Of a stretch of 64,000 nucleotides of DNA, positions 10,461 through 22,791 are shown piece by piece. A program made the position numbers and the translations under genes. The number at the start of each line of letters is the position of its first letter. Position 1 is the stretch's first letter. The notes under the pieces are model-generated. The model had not been told where the DNA came from, made no database searches, and saw only the letters and a program-made list of their open reading frames with translations. The stretch lies in contig CP136065.1 in the NCBI GenBank assembly GCA_032622095.1, forward strand, positions 52,261,949-52,325,948. The letters run 5' to 3'. The DNA comes from Siphonodentalium dalli (lineage: Eukaryota; Mollusca; Scaphopoda; Gadilida; Siphonodentaliidae).

Positions 10461-12850
10461 TTTTAGCTCACCTGAGACGAAGTTTCCGGTGGAGCTATAG
10501 TCATCACTCCTCGTCCGTCCATCCGTCTGTCCGTCCGTCAACAATTCTTTGAACATCTTCTCCTCTGGAACCGCAAGACCGAATTGGTTGGTGTGGATGT
10601 TCCCTAGGTGACTCTCATTCAGATTTGTTCAAATGAGGACACTGGGTCAAATAGTTGCGAAGCCAGGGCCATAACTATGTAATTCTTACAACGACTTCTT
10701 CTAAAATTTTATTTGGCCGAATGGGTTCATATTTGGTACAACAGGTCCTTGGGGGACTGTTATTCAGATTTGTTCAAATGAGGTCACTGGGTCGAATGTG
10801 GGCGGAGCCAGTGACATAACTTGAAGAAAAAAATTTGTTGGTCAAATTCAGATGTTTGGATTTTTCACCATACTCAATTTAACAAACAAATTTTTTTTAA
10901 TCATTTTATAAAATTTGAAAAAAAGTGACACCATTATAACATCTGCAGAGATATGAAACTTTAATCTTTAATCTTCTGAAATTACAGAAATATTCCATTA
11001 CCCATCCCCCCTCCCACATGGCCCAGACCCACCCCACCCTGCAGTGGCCTGCACCCAACCAACATCCCTTCCAACGGATATCATTTCCAGCTTCCAACTT
11101 TAATACCTGTTCTATTAAAGTTGCAGATATCTCTTTGTGGATAGACAGAGAGAAACACAGGTCATTAATCTAGATTAGAATAATATGTCACTGACAGCTT
11201 CAGCCTTGTATAAACATACTGCTAGCAATTTTAAACAAACTAACTGCATTTATTGTGTGTGACATTTGCAGAATGAGGTCCCCAGAGGGTGAATTTAGTG
11301 ATGCTATCCCACACAGTGAGCAAGCATCAACAAATTCATCCTCTGGAGACCTCTTTCTGCTTAGGCCTCATCTTCTGGGAAGTATCTATAGTATCAAATT
11401 AACATTGTTTTTAGTTACATTTCCCTTCTAGGAAGTTTCTATATCCCCTAATTTGCAGAAGATAAAATTCATAATTCAGGTGCCCAACTTCCAACTGGGG
11501 AACTTCAATCTTATCCTAGGTCTGCCATAGCAGTTGAGGGCCTTAGCAGAATGACGTCCCCAGAGGGTGAATTTAGTGCTAGCTCACTGCAGGATAGCGT
11601 CACTAAAGTCACCCTCTGGAGGAACCTCATTCTGCAAATGACAGACACACTATCACACTATTTCAAGGCTTGATTGTATAATACATTGTGTTGCTTGAGG
11701 CCAGGCAAATACAATGTAGGAATAGCACACTATCTGCAGGCTTGCTCCTTTGGTGATTGTGATTCAGATTTGTTCAATCAGGGTCACCAGGTCAAGTAGG
11801 TGCAAGGCCAACTACATTACTCTTTCTCTCCATAGTAATTCATGATGTGTCTTCTATGCAAGAATCAAATGTTTGCAAGAACTAGTTGGCTTATTTAGCA
11901 TGGAATGTTCTTCCATGACTTCAATTCAGATTTTTTTAAATGGGGTCACCTGGTCAAATAGGGGCCAAACGAAGGACAGTTTCCCTCTTACAATGCTTCC
12001 TTCACAAGGACCATCGGGTCTATTTTACTGATATTTATCATATGTATGAAAGGTTCTTTGGTGTCCGGTATTCAAATTTATTCAGATGGGGTCACCAGGT
12101 GAAATAGGGTTGGACCAGGGACATAACTATATGTCTATAGTAATTCTTAAAAAGTCTTCTCAAGAGAGGTTGGACTATTTAGCTTACATATAGTATGGAG
12201 AAATCAGGAGGATCCTTTAGTGACTGAGATTCAGATCTGTTAAAATGAGGTCAACCTGTCAAGAAATGGCGGGGCTATGGGGAGTTAACACTTTTGTGTC
12301 TAATAAAATCATTGAAATACCAAATTCATTAAAACATCTACCTTGGAACCTCCTGACTGATTAACCTGACATACATGTATTGTGTTTTGGGTCCATGGAT
12401 AATTGGGCTTCAAACATGTCTAAATGGTTTTAGAAAAAGGCTCTTGTGAGATTGGAAATTTCCAACAATTGAGAAAGTTTCAGGTGTCAGTTGTGAAATT
12501 CCAACCTAAGACTTGGGAGTCTGTAGCCCGGTCGGGAGGGGACTTGTTGAACTGGAGGAGGGGGTGATCAGTAGTGTACATTTGGTAATTTCAAGGTGGA
12601 TTTTCACCAATCTACATATATGTGAAGTCTCTCTAGCCACATATCCTGTTTAGAGCTATTTCTTTTAAAGTGATTATGAAAAGTTCTGACTGTTGTGGTC
12701 TTCCGAGTCCCAGTCTCATCAGTCTTTGAAGTCTGGTGAGCGACACACAATTAGTGCCTAATGATATTGTTGGCATTTTCTGTTTTAGAGTTATCCATCT
12801 TTGTTTTTCTAGAAATAATGGGTTTTTTTCCAGCCGCCTGAGTTTCACAG
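10461..12850. repeat. Long dispersed repeat R3, copy A (about 2.4 kb)
   Basis: Starts TTTTAGCTCACCTGAGACG and runs through CGTCCGTCC stretches and repeated 'GGTCACTGGGTC' units. It includes a GAGGTCCCC hairpin module (11273-11655) and ends near GTCTGGTGAGCGAC. The whole series recurs in the same order at 33717-37310. No reading frame looks protein-like. Confidence 0.8.
11273..11655. mobile_element. GAGGTCCCC hairpin family (H8) module inside R3
   Basis: Paired GCAGAATGAGGTCCCCAGAG and its inverted partners flank an interior with CTTCTGGGAAGTATCTATAG. This is the long (about 400-bp) form of the family seen at 25409 and 54313. Ends are blurred here. Confidence 0.65.
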
Positions 12851-13440
12851 CCATGGGTTTAAATAGGATCTAAATAAAATTTGGTATGGATATTTACTAT
12901 CACAAGGATTTTCAATCACGTGTTAGTGATGTTCACATTTTCCATCTTAGAGTTATTTATCCATTGTTTATTTTAAATGTGGGTTCCGTCATGCCCATGT
13001 CTCAATTTTTGTACCGTGGGGGTATGCCAGAACCTGTAGTTCAACCTCTTGTTGTGATTGAATTTCAAATCTCTTTTTAATGCTGATATATAATACTCAT
13101 ATCTTCAAAATTTGAGGTTGCAAAAAAAGATGGGGCACTGGATTGACTTTGTCCACCACTCTGTCTGTCTGTCAACACAGTGTCTCTGTTTGTCTGGCTG
13201 TCCGTCCGGGCCTATATCTCAGCCATGAGTAATCAGATCTGAATGATATTGGTATGGATGTTCGACGTCGGGAGTACATTCAAAAGAGAGCCCAATGACA
13301 TTGTTACCATTTTTTCATTCTAGAGTTATCCTTCTTTGTTTGTCTGGAAATAGTGGTTTTCTGTCTGTCCAGGCATATACATGTCATGTATCTCAGCCAT
13401 GTGGTATCGGATCTGAATTAAATTTGCACGGAGGTAGCCT
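12851..13440. repeat. Dispersed repeat R2, further units
   Basis: Three degenerate units marked by TATCTCAGCCATG, ATCTGAAT and TTCTAGAGTTATCC, each about 175-190 bp and interleaved with CTGTCTGTCC runs. Confidence 0.7.
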
Positions 13441-13617
13441 TGTTAATTAGCATGGGCTATGCCGAGGCAAAAAGAAATTTTTGTAAGCTTATTTTTGGCC
13501 AAGGAAATTCTCAAAACCTGTCAATGTTTTGTGCAAAATTGAAACAAATTGCTGCAGTCATTGTCCTCGTGTCACACTGTGGAAGTCTGCGGACAGCAAA
13601 AATTAATTGTTACTATC

Positions 13618-14048
13618 GGGCTCCAAATAAAAGTGCAGGCCCAATTAATAGTGCAGGGGGGAATTCCATTGAAAGTTAATAAAAGTGCAGACCCAAATAA
13701 TAGTGCAGGGGGACTCTGAGCAAAACACCAACATGCCTGGTTAAACAAATTATTTTTTGAAGTAGGTCAAGTATAGGAATCAACATAGTACATGTATGTC
13801 TCATGTGGTATTTTATTCAATATTAATTAAATGTCCATATGTATGCCATACATGTATACTTGAATACGTACATGCATAAAGTTATAAGCTCATCATTTTG
13901 ATATCAGAATCATATAGAAATCTTGACTTTGCTCTTTTCAATTTTAATAGCCTCAAAATTAATAAACGTGCAGACCCAAATAAGCACTGTGCATGGGGGA
14001 AATTTCCCACGAAAATAATAAATGTGCATGCATGTTTATTTGGAGCCC
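13618..14048. mobile_element. MITE with GGGCTCCAAATAAA termini (431 bp)
   Basis: Left end GGGCTCCAAATAAA, right end TTTATTTGGAGCCC. Inside, AATAAAAGTGCAGACCC-type words are repeated and partly inverted. A related copy lies at about 53405-53720. No clean target duplication was found. Confidence 0.65.
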
Positions 14049-14214
14049 AAGAGTAAATGCCAAGGATTACTGAGATAACAATGATACACATGCATTTTGA
14101 TAATGAACAATTTTATTAAAACCAGACCCAACCAAGGTCTGCCATGATAATAGGCAAAGTTCTAATTTTGAACTGAAATTATACTTGTGGAGAGCGTGCA
14201 ACTATATACAGGTA

Positions 14215-14418
14215 CAGTAGTGCTCTAAGTAAGCGACTTCTTAACCACAGCAGAATTATGGGTAACTTTTCAGGATTTAGTCGGAAATATGGCTTGTTGC
14301 CATTCATCGGCGGGAGAGCTTTCCGATGAATGGCAACAAGCCATATTTCCGACTAAATCCTGAAAAGTTACCCATAATTCTGCTGTGGTTAAGAAGTCGC
14401 TTACTTAGAGCACTACTG
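14215..14418. repeat. Perfect 96-bp-arm palindrome
   Basis: Arms 14215-14310 and 14323-14418 are exact reverse complements by base-by-base reading, separated by the 12-base loop CGGGAGAGCTTT. The ends are CAGTAGTGCTC and GAGCACTACTG, reminiscent of hAT-type CAG...CTG termini, but no 8-bp flank duplication is seen. A degenerate piece of one arm (CTTAACCACAGCTGAATTAT) lies near 41130. It ends 252 bp before the CCDC137 start codon. Confidence 0.92.
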
Positions 14419-14670
14419 GTGGATCCTAGGCTTTTTAGCCAAGGAAATATTTCTGCCCAGACAATTTTTTAGCATAGTCAATATTTTGCTAATTAACAGG
14501 ACTTCGGAGGTTCCCCATCATGGCTGGTTTCAAAAGAGGGTGTAATTATGTTGGTAGAATATTCCACTCTAGAGCTATCCTTCTGTGTTAATCTTCAAAA
14601 TTTGAAGCTACAAACATTATTTGGACCAGGCAGCAACAATTCTATCTGACCTTTCAGAAATAATAAAAGA

Positions 14671-14828
14671 ATGGGTCGACAGAAAAGCAAGAAAATCAAA
14701 CCTGGAAGTCTGAAAGCAAAGAATAGTCGGTTTGAACGTGAAGTTGTTGGAAGAATTGGAAAACCACAAAAGACTAAGAGACATAGAAAAATAAAAAAAG
14801 TTGATCCTGAAGTGACTGGAAAAAGGAG
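14671..14828 (+). CDS. CCDC137: CCDC137 coding exon 1 (residues 1-53)
   Basis: First coding exon of a seven-exon gene encoding a 304-aa, Lys/Arg-rich, coiled-coil protein. CCDC137 (RaRF) in vertebrates is a nucleolar, chromosome-associated protein of about 290 aa that binds retinoic acid receptor. Identification rests on exons 2-7: a DEQEMP segment, an IPMFIQDKYEP...FVHRMEREA segment, a DEVKFGEVAMQPP segment and an RERVVELYREMKKK C-terminal helix, all in the family order. This exon encodes a basic start (MGRQKSKKIKPGSLKAKNSR). It ends in AG before the donor GTTTGT (phase 2). A CTTTCAG acceptor-like motif at 14651-14657 leaves room for an upstream 5'UTR exon. The start is the first in-frame ATG of the exon. 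Confidence 0.88.
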
Positions 14829-15647
14829 GTTTGTGTATATGCAGGGTTTCTGTTTGGGGACTTTGAGGCTGAAAGGGTCACTCTCACCTGAAATGTGCTG
14901 AAAAGTACACAGCATTGTCTAAATGTGCTGAAGGGTACATAGCACCGATAACTGGTATTAGATATTCAGCACATTTTTAGCAAACCCTGTGTACGCTTCT
15001 GCACATTTTCAAACCTTGGTGCCCTTCAGAATTTTTTAATGTGATAGTGACCCCTACAGCCTCCCATCAAGTTAAACAAGTGTATAAATCAGGATGGTCT
15101 ATTATTGATTTGGAGGGATGTACAGGTCATATAAGCTGACGACAGATAATAAAATTGCAGAAGGAATTTATTGATGGAAATATTCAGATAATAAATTCAA
15201 CAAACGACTCACTGAGTCAGACCAGTAATGAATTGTCGGAATTGCATCTGTTTGTCGGAAATATAAATAGAATTTTATACATTCCTGTTCTGAAATGTTA
15301 TTATTCCCAGATACTTGTGACAATGTTTTGACTATCTTAAGTACTCATTATCAAGTAGTTTCCTCAGGAAATGTTCAGACAATAAGTTTAACAAATGACC
15401 TACCGGTAGGTATGTTGTCTGCTCATTTTCCTGGACACATTCCAATGTTTTCTTTTATAACTGATGGGAGAATCCATTTAGTATTGAAAGACCGGAAATG
15501 GTTAATAAAATAATGAAGTTCAAAATAGTTGCTCATTTCTTATAGATGTTTTCCTCCTCAAAGATTTAGAATCATCAATAGAAACTGTTTTACTTGTAGA
15601 TTGAATACATTTTGACAGACACTGTATCAATAATATTCATATTTTAG
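14829..15647 (+). other. CCDC137 intron 1
   Basis: Donor GTTTGT, acceptor ATATTTTAG. No mobile element recognised, although AAATGTGCTGAA-type words repeat near 14889-15010. Confidence 0.7.
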
Positions 15648-15784
15648 TTCCTCCAGAGACAAGAGACCAAAAGATGATTTCCAAGACCCAAGTATGTTTG
15701 ATGAGCAAGAAATGCCCAAAAAAGTGGAGAGGTATGCCAAGAATAAAAACAAGTATAAGAAGATGACAACTCTTCCAGAAATTG
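15648..15784 (+). CDS. CCDC137: CCDC137 coding exon 2 (residues 53-99)
   Basis: Phase 2 to phase 1. Encodes KRPKDDFQDPSMFDEQEMPK and then VERYAKNKNKYKKMTTLPEI. The DEQEMP block aligns with DEQEIP of vertebrate CCDC137. The start could be 15648 (after TTTTAG) or 15657 (after CTCCAG). The nine bases between keep frame, so both acceptors give a viable protein differing by three serine-rich residues. The donor is GTGAGT. Confidence 0.88.
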
Positions 15785-16292
15785 GTGAGTTAAGAACACC
15801 TATTCCATGGCTTGGCAATTTTCGCTCGAATCACATCTTGAATTTTTAGATATAGATATTCGGTCCTATTATTTTATATCCTATAAGTGATTCAGAGGCA
15901 CACTAACACATTACATGACTTTTGCAATAAAAATGACTTGATTTGATATCTAGAAGGCTTACATTATATATAATATGTGATTTATAACGTTTCTTTAAGT
16001 GGAATAATGCTTAGATTGACATAAATTTACATTATACTTTAAACGAACATGGCTCAATAAAACCCCAACATTATGTTATGTATACATAATTTGGTAATTG
16101 GTATCTAAAAACATACACATGTGGAAGATTTTGAACAAATTGTTAATATAGCGCTGAAAATACCATTTAAATTTTTTAGTCGGCGATGACATAAAAATTG
16201 CAACTGTAGACCATGGGGAAGAAAATCTAGAGCTGTCATCACTCTGAAACATTTATGGTACTAGATAATTTTGATGATTAAAATGTGCTATG

Positions 16293-16686
16293 TGGAAGTG
16301 GTAGCCCAGTGGTTAGAGTGTCGGACTTGTAATGGTGTCAACGCACCGGCATGAGTTCGCACCCTGCCGGTGGACTATCGTCTCCGCAACAGTGACTTGG
16401 CCAGATTAAGCAGTATGTGTGCTATATATAGCCTCACGCTGTTTCAAATCTCGCGCACAGGTTGTGACCCTTGGGCAAGGTCGCTTGTACTGTGCTCGCT
16501 TCGTCGTACCTAGACGAGAAATAGGTATCTGGTTGTTGGGTATCCTTAAGCCGCTCTAGTGAAGCACCTGTAAAATGGCACAAGACTCGGCATTAATCAT
16601 AAAAAACAGCTGGGGTAATAATGTAAGCGCTTACACCAGGGATTAAGCGCTATATAAATGATATACATTTAATATTATTATTATTA
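16293..16686 (+). mobile_element. tRNA-derived SINE
   Basis: The head has an A-box-like TAGCCCAGTGG (16302-16312) and a B-box-like GAGTTCGCACC (16353-16363), spaced as in pol III type 2 promoters. A core region with GACGAGAAATAGGTATCTGG follows, then a 3' end TTAAGCGCTATATAAATG and an (ATT)n tail. This layout is that of a metazoan SINE; molluscan V-type SINEs such as RUDI are plausible relatives, but that name is a guess. The head is not expected to work as a tRNA. The tail is interrupted at its end by the MITE at 16684. Confidence 0.75.
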
Positions 16687-16917
16687 ACCCTTTGAGTGCC
16701 AGGGGCCGATCTAATCGGCCCTAAACCTACACAATAAGTCTGTTAAAGAATATAATAAAATATATTAAAATTGTAAAAAAAAAACAAACAATTGTTAGGC
16801 CAATGCATTCTCTTATATATGCGAGGCGACCTATGGTCGACTCGCATTTATAAGAGAATGCATTGGCACACGGTATATGGGTTGATACAAAAATCGGCCT
16901 GGCACTCAAAGGGTTAA
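16684..16917. mobile_element. piggyBac-like MITE at TTAA (226 bp)
   Basis: TTAA at 16684-16687 and 16914-16917. Termini CCCTTTGAGTGCC and GGCACTCAAAGGG, typical of piggyBac ends. The interior hairpin (16799-16867) reads GCCAATGCATTCTCTTATA, a short loop, then its reverse complement. That hairpin recurs in other TTAA elements of this window. Inserted in the SINE tail. Confidence 0.85.
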
Positions 16918-17629
16918 GAGAAAGCAGTGTGTGAAGTTTTAATAAATAGTTTCATGTTAAAATAACGCTATTCCCTTTGGCGGACATTCTGTGTCCAATT
17001 CCAGAATTCCGATTAACAGAAATGGCACCATTTTTGTATGGGGCCCATACATTGTGTTCGAAAATGTACTTTGTATGACTTCAATGCGTCTTTCTGGGAC
17101 ATATAATGCTCGTAGAAAAGTTGTTCAGGCATTTATCAACCTATTTCGACTTCAGGTATATTTTGGAACGCAAACCGCCATTTGGCTTTAAAGGAACCCA
17201 AGGCACTCATAGTGGGTAAATGTGCACAAAATATAAAAGTCTGTAAAAACATCACCCCGGCGAAGAACATGGAGAAATAGATAAAATGTTCTTATATTAA
17301 TTATTGATAGCTCTCCTATAACAATTTTGCGTGGTGAAACCATTGTTATGTTACAAAACTGTTACAGTGAATTGTCAACAAACATCACTAATCACATTGT
17401 AAGTTCAAATATTTAGACTAAACAAAATTTTCAGAATATCTTTCATCGCTTTGACTTTTTCCAATGTTTGCCATCAAGTTTTTATTAAACTTTGGGATCT
17501 TATTAGACTAAGTGGACTTTGATTGGTAATGCCACTGTAATACATAACCATGGTTTTGATATGCAAAATGTCATTATTGGAAAGTTATTAGTAATGAAAA
17601 TAAGAACCACATCGATCTGTTTTTAGCTC

Positions 17630-18905
17630 AACTTTACAAAGTCAAGTTTGAGTTATTGCCATGGGTTGGTGTCCATCGTCCGTCTGTACATTAGGGCATG
17701 TGTGCGTCCATCAACAATATCCTTTAGGTCATATCCCTCATCCTATCATATGGATCTTCGGGATGATCTCTAGATTGGAGCCATCAATTTTTTTCGAAAT
17801 TCTTTAAAGACATGGCCGCCAGTAGCCATTTTGAATTCAAATTTGAATCTGTCCGGCCCTGCAGTCCACATTTATTGGAGAATTATTTACAAAATATACA
17901 GGCATATATAGGATCACCTCTAAATGGAAGCTATCGAATTTTCGATGCAAAACATGGCCACCTTGTATTTTACCCTTTGCATAACTAAATCCTTTTGCAC
18001 ACCCTACAAACCAGATCCCTCATCCAATCATCACCAAACTTCATATGGATGTTTTGGGTGATTCTTAGATGGGAGCCATCACTTTTTTTCCCGAATTTCA
18101 TTGAAAAACATGGCTGCCATCACCAAACTTCATACAGATCTTCAGGGTGACCACCAGATGGGAGACATCAAATAATTGTTCCACATTTCTTAAAAAACAT
18201 GACTGTTAGCAGCCATCTTGGATTTCACATCTTAATCCATCGGCACCCCCTGCAGCTGACATTTATTGGAGAAATGTTGAAGAAATTTACAGGCATGTTC
18301 AGGTCACCTCTATATGGGAGCTGTTGATAGTCAAACAAAAACATGGCTGCCAGCAGCCATCTTAAATTTTCATCTTTGCATCGGGGGCGGGGGGGGGGGG
18401 GGGATTTTTTCCAGACATAAGGCGGGGTGGGTGGGCATTTAGATCCCTGTAGGGGGACTATATATGGTTTGAGGTTCCACTACCGGTTCAAATGCAACTT
18501 TCTGGCAGACATAACTCGAAGTAGCCAAGTTTGTGTTTGCTAAATCACCTGATAAAGTATGTTTGCCTATAAAACTGAATACAAATCTCCCGAAACAAAA
18601 ACGACTATATTTTTGCATTATTTTGTTAGTGTACTACAACTGTTAAGAACACAGGCCACATTCCTCATCCCATCATCACCGATCTTCATAAGGATCTTCG
18701 GGGTTACCTCTAGATGGGAGCCAAAGATATTTTCTTAATTTCGTCATCCAAACTTCATATGTTTCTTTGGGGCGACCTCCAGATGGAAGCTGTCCAATCT
18801 TTCCGAATTTTTTTTAAATCTTGGCGTCGGCAGCCATCTTGGATTTCACATTTGAATCAATCAGCACACCCTGCAGCCCACATTTATTGGAAAAATGTTT
18901 GAAAT
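17630..18905. repeat. Dispersed repeat R1, inverse orientation
   Basis: Starts with GAGTTATTGCCATGGGTTGG, the reverse of the right end of 50-725. It carries several 'GGATCTTCGGGGTGACCTCTAGATGGGAGC'-like units in degenerate form (near 17755, 18050, 18135, 18690, 18770). Lies within CCDC137 intron 2. Confidence 0.75.
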
Positions 18906-19126
18906 TAAAATAATTTCATTTGCAAAATAGAATCAATTTACTGAAATGTTTTGACTTTCCTTCTTCTTTATCATTCTATTAACTGCTCAGCATAAATTTA
19001 TTAACACCTCCCCAATTTGAGCTACAGTGTCATCGACACTTTCATTTTTGTTGTAACAGGTTGTGACTGGTGCTCTGGAACCCGAAAAACATCATCGACA
19101 CAGTTGAAATATTATATTTTTTTCAG

Positions 19127-19278
19127 ATCGATATGACACTCAGGGCGCAAAGAAATCTTTGAAGCCTATTCCAATGTTTATACAGGATAAGTATGAACCA
19201 GATACAGCTTTTGTGCATCGGATGGAAAGGGAAGCGAATGCTGTTATAGCGAAAACTAGACTTGAGGAAAGATATAGG
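19127..19278 (+). CDS. CCDC137: CCDC137 coding exon 3 (residues 99-149)
   Basis: Follows TTTTTTTCAG. Encodes the most recognisable block, IPMFIQDKYEPDTAFVHRME followed by REANAVIAKT. It corresponds to the vertebrate segment with P-K-F-x-Q-x-K..D-x-A-[FY]-[VI]-H-R-M-[EQ]-x-E-A. Phase 1 to phase 0; donor GTCTGT, which is weaker than the others. Confidence 0.92.
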
Positions 19279-21294
19279 GTCTGTTGGTAATTTCACATAC
19301 TGATTGTATTCTCGGTCACATCTCTTTCACTTTATGGTTGTGTGTGGTTTATTGCCATTTAAACCACTTATTATTATCGAGGAAGGACAATTTCACTGTG
19401 AATCTATGAAATTAAACTTAGAAACCACTGACCTTCAACTAATGACTGATCGACTTAACCTGAGACATGAATATGGTTATTCAGTCTCTTTGAAAAGCTG
19501 ATGAAAATTCTATATCGGATGTACATCTATGAAACTCTCTACTAAAATTAGGTTCTGTTTTGAAGGGATTCCCTCCATTTCATTGGAGAGTTGCGCAGAC
19601 TATGAGCGATTTCATTGCTTTATGGCACAACAGATCAATTCACAGATTTGAGGTCAATGACACGTTGACAATTTTCCCATGCATTGTCTAACTCCATTAT
19701 TGTTCGAAAACTGAATATAGACGATATATCCATAATTCATTTTACTCATCGCAATATAGGAGACATCATCTTCGAGTTTTTATCAGTCAACGATATTCAT
19801 GACTGACTATTCTTTCTTTCGCATCTTGTTTTATTTATAGCTATTTCTAAATACTATGATTCTCACAAACATTAACTACGCCAGGAGCGAACTCCAATTT
19901 GGAAACTGTTTATTGCGTCATGTTGGGAATGCTGCATCGACGTAGAAATTAAATATAATGGACACCTCCAGAGACGTAAATCCGTTAGGATATTCATCGG
20001 CTTTTCAAAGAGACTGATGGTCATACTATCTTTTTATGGAACACAAAATCATAGATCCACACTTATTGCCATTTGAACCACTATCTCCATCACTGGGGGG
20101 GGGGGGGGGGGGGGCTTGCAATGGTCTATTATGTTGTACACTTTCCTTACAGGTTTCCCTTTTACTTGAAGAATCTAACATTACTACCTCATATAAATAT
20201 GGTGAATGTAACCAATTGTGATGCATTATAATTGTGAGGTATTGGCGACTGGGAACTGCTGTCCCAATGAATCCTATTCCAATCCTTATAATCGACCCAT
20301 TGGTGAGAATCCCCTCACTACTGATAAATGGTGGAAAATATCCAAGAAAGAAATAAAAGTAGGTGGTGGTCTGGTGGAATAAGAATATGGGTTGGAAACT
20401 GAAGGCAAGTCTGAAAATATTATCAGCACTGAAATATAGAGCATGCCATAGGTGGTTAATAGCAGCATGTCATAGGTGGTTAATGTGCAGGTTGCCATAG
20501 GTGATTAATATACAGCATGCCGTAGGTGTTAAATAGTGAAAAATATACCATAAATGTTTAATTTATGAATACAATATGACTCCTGTGATTAGAAAACCCA
20601 AGCATAGCACTTCATAAAAATTGTGATCTATTTATATGAGAACATTTTCCCAAATTGGAAGCCGATGAATCACAGCACTAATATTTTAAATTGTTCATTA
20701 GGGTGTTTCAATTTGCCCGCTCACTTGTTGAGAATAAAACTGAAATCCTACTTTGATCAGTAGTATTTTTCAAGTTCAACGAGAATTAGAATAGGAGTAG
20801 CAATGTGATGACACTGTGGCAAATGCCTGTTAACTAACTGAATTTTCCACACTTTATTTGGCCTCTACCTTTCCAAAATCATCAAGCACGATCCTGTTAT
20901 TCCTTAACCTAAGTATGCTTAAAGCCTCAAAGACGAACTGACATAAAATAAGCTACCGTTTTATTTGTTTAAATGTGATTATTAGTTGCCAAATAAGGTT
21001 CTAAGCATGCATCCATGTTTATTTCACATTAAAAATTTGAGAATACAATTTATAATACATTAATAGAAATTAATTAGTAAATTGAATTAGTTGGAAAGTG
21101 TAACGTTGTATTACTAAGTTTAAGAGTTGAATATAATTTTTAATTTTTAATTAGTAAAGTACTATATTAATCACCATGAAACCAAGTGTTGTAGGCTTTA
21201 AATTAATGTTATTAATGAATCAATACAATTATTAAAGAGTGGCTTCAAAACCTGATTTATATTTCATTCCAAATTTCAAATGTTTGTAATCTAG
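19279..21294 (+). other. CCDC137 intron 3
   Basis: 2.0 kb without a delimited transposon. Contains a 20-base G run (20095-20114) and a short tandem repeat (20441-20534). Acceptor TAATCTAG. Confidence 0.7.
20441..20534. repeat. Four-copy 26-bp tandem repeat
   Basis: Units built on GCATGCCATAGGTGGTTAAT, four degenerate copies. Confidence 0.75.
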
Positions 21295-21374
21295 GTTGAC
21301 TTGGATCAACAGCAAGACGGAGATATACTGGTGAAGAAAAGAGTCAGTGAAAAGAAGAAAAAGAAGAACCTTAA
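21295..21374 (+). CDS. CCDC137: CCDC137 coding exon 4 (residues 150-176)
   Basis: Encodes VDLDQQQDGDILVKKRVSEK and then KKKKNLK, a charged segment leading into the coiled coil. It must splice at AA|GTAATA: reading past the donor meets TAA at once. Phase 0 to phase 2. The acceptor is AATCTAG. Confidence 0.82.
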
Positions 21375-22791
21375 GTAATATTCACTGTCTATTCCTCTAT
21401 GCACACTCACATTTCAATCTAAGGCTATTAAAAAAAAATATCAGGCATATTTTTAGATGAGGGAGGGATGGTATAGATTTAAATTTTTTCTCTCAAAATC
21501 TGGAAAACATACTCCAGAAACAAAATAAATTTCATTTTCGTTGTTAAAATCCAATATTTGTTACAGAAAATATTGAAAAAAAATGTTTGACAAGGCTTTT
21601 TAAAAGAAAATTACAGTGACGAAGGAGGTGCCTGAGAACACGTTTTAGTTATTTGGCCTAAACACCTCAAAATAAGTAAGTTCCCCTGACATATTACAAT
21701 GTCAAGAATCCTAATGCCAATTGTCACAAAAGTTTACATGTTTATTCAGTGTATTAGGTCTGTTGATGTGAGCTAATGTCGGCCTGATGTGTACTTGCAT
21801 GCTTCAGTGAGCACCATTTGTGGGGAGATAGTGCTTAAATTCAAAAGTCACAAAACTGTTTTGAGGGTAGAAAACTCATTTAAAGGATTACACCGGTATA
21901 GTTTTTCTCAGTCATTGTCGATGCCCGCTAATCCACTGAGCACGTTGCCGAATAGATTTTTGTGATAGGCCGCCCATAACTGAAGTTTTGACGATTCATG
22001 CGATTGAATATTCCATCATGGTTTATGCAGTCAGGAATGTTAATCTTCCCGCTTATGATGTCACAAGATCAGAGGGACTAGGTATTGGCTTTTACAGTAT
22101 CTACCGGTGGTAATCATTAACTGATTGTTTATACAGAAACATGGATCCTTGGAGCTGAAAATATGTACATATGGGTAATTTGACCCAGGGAATCTTAGAT
22201 AGGTCCCGTTTACATCATATGTCTTAAAAGGGCAATAATAATTAATTTAGTTAAATAATTATTTTATACCCAAAATTGTTGCAATCTTGTCAGTGAAAAT
22301 TGAAACACGGGGATCATAAATTGACCCGTAGAGTGTAATGGGATAGATGCCGTTAACCTAAGATGACTTAAAGGGGCAAATATGAGCAATAAAGAGTGTT
22401 CCTTTTGTATGCAAATTGGTACAGATGGCCGGGTCACCAGACCAGGGGAAAGTCATGGGGTAGGCACATTTTCTCATGTCCCATGAATAATGGCTGAGAA
22501 TAAAGCATTATTACTTACCTTTGACCTCAGATGACTTAAAGGGGGGAACAATAAATTTATATGATCAATAAAGAGCGTTTATTATCAGTCCAGAATATGT
22601 GTGGGAAAATTGGTGGTAAAACCATTGTATGACAAGAAGAGTATTAGCCAGAGGTTACATGTATGTCGCATCATGTTTATTCAGGTCGTAAATTGAATCG
22701 GGATACAGGTGTTAGTCAGCTGACCCATCTGTACCAATTTTCCTTAGTGAGCATGGGTAATGACTGAGAAAAACTTCACTGATGTAAACCT

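Larger units (their letters stand above)
15785..19126 (+). other. CCDC137 intron 2, with a SINE and other elements
   Basis: 3.3 kb. Holds a SINE (16293), a piggyBac-like MITE (16684-16917) and repeat R1 in inverse orientation (17630-18905), including a G-rich homopolymer tract near 18385-18402. Confidence 0.8.

Noticed and set aside
14595-14915. 106-codon - strand frame
   Set aside because: Antisense of CCDC137 exon 1, with no independent support.
16293-16370. A functional tRNA gene
   Set aside because: A and B boxes are present, but the sequence continues into a SINE core and tail and the cloverleaf is degenerate.
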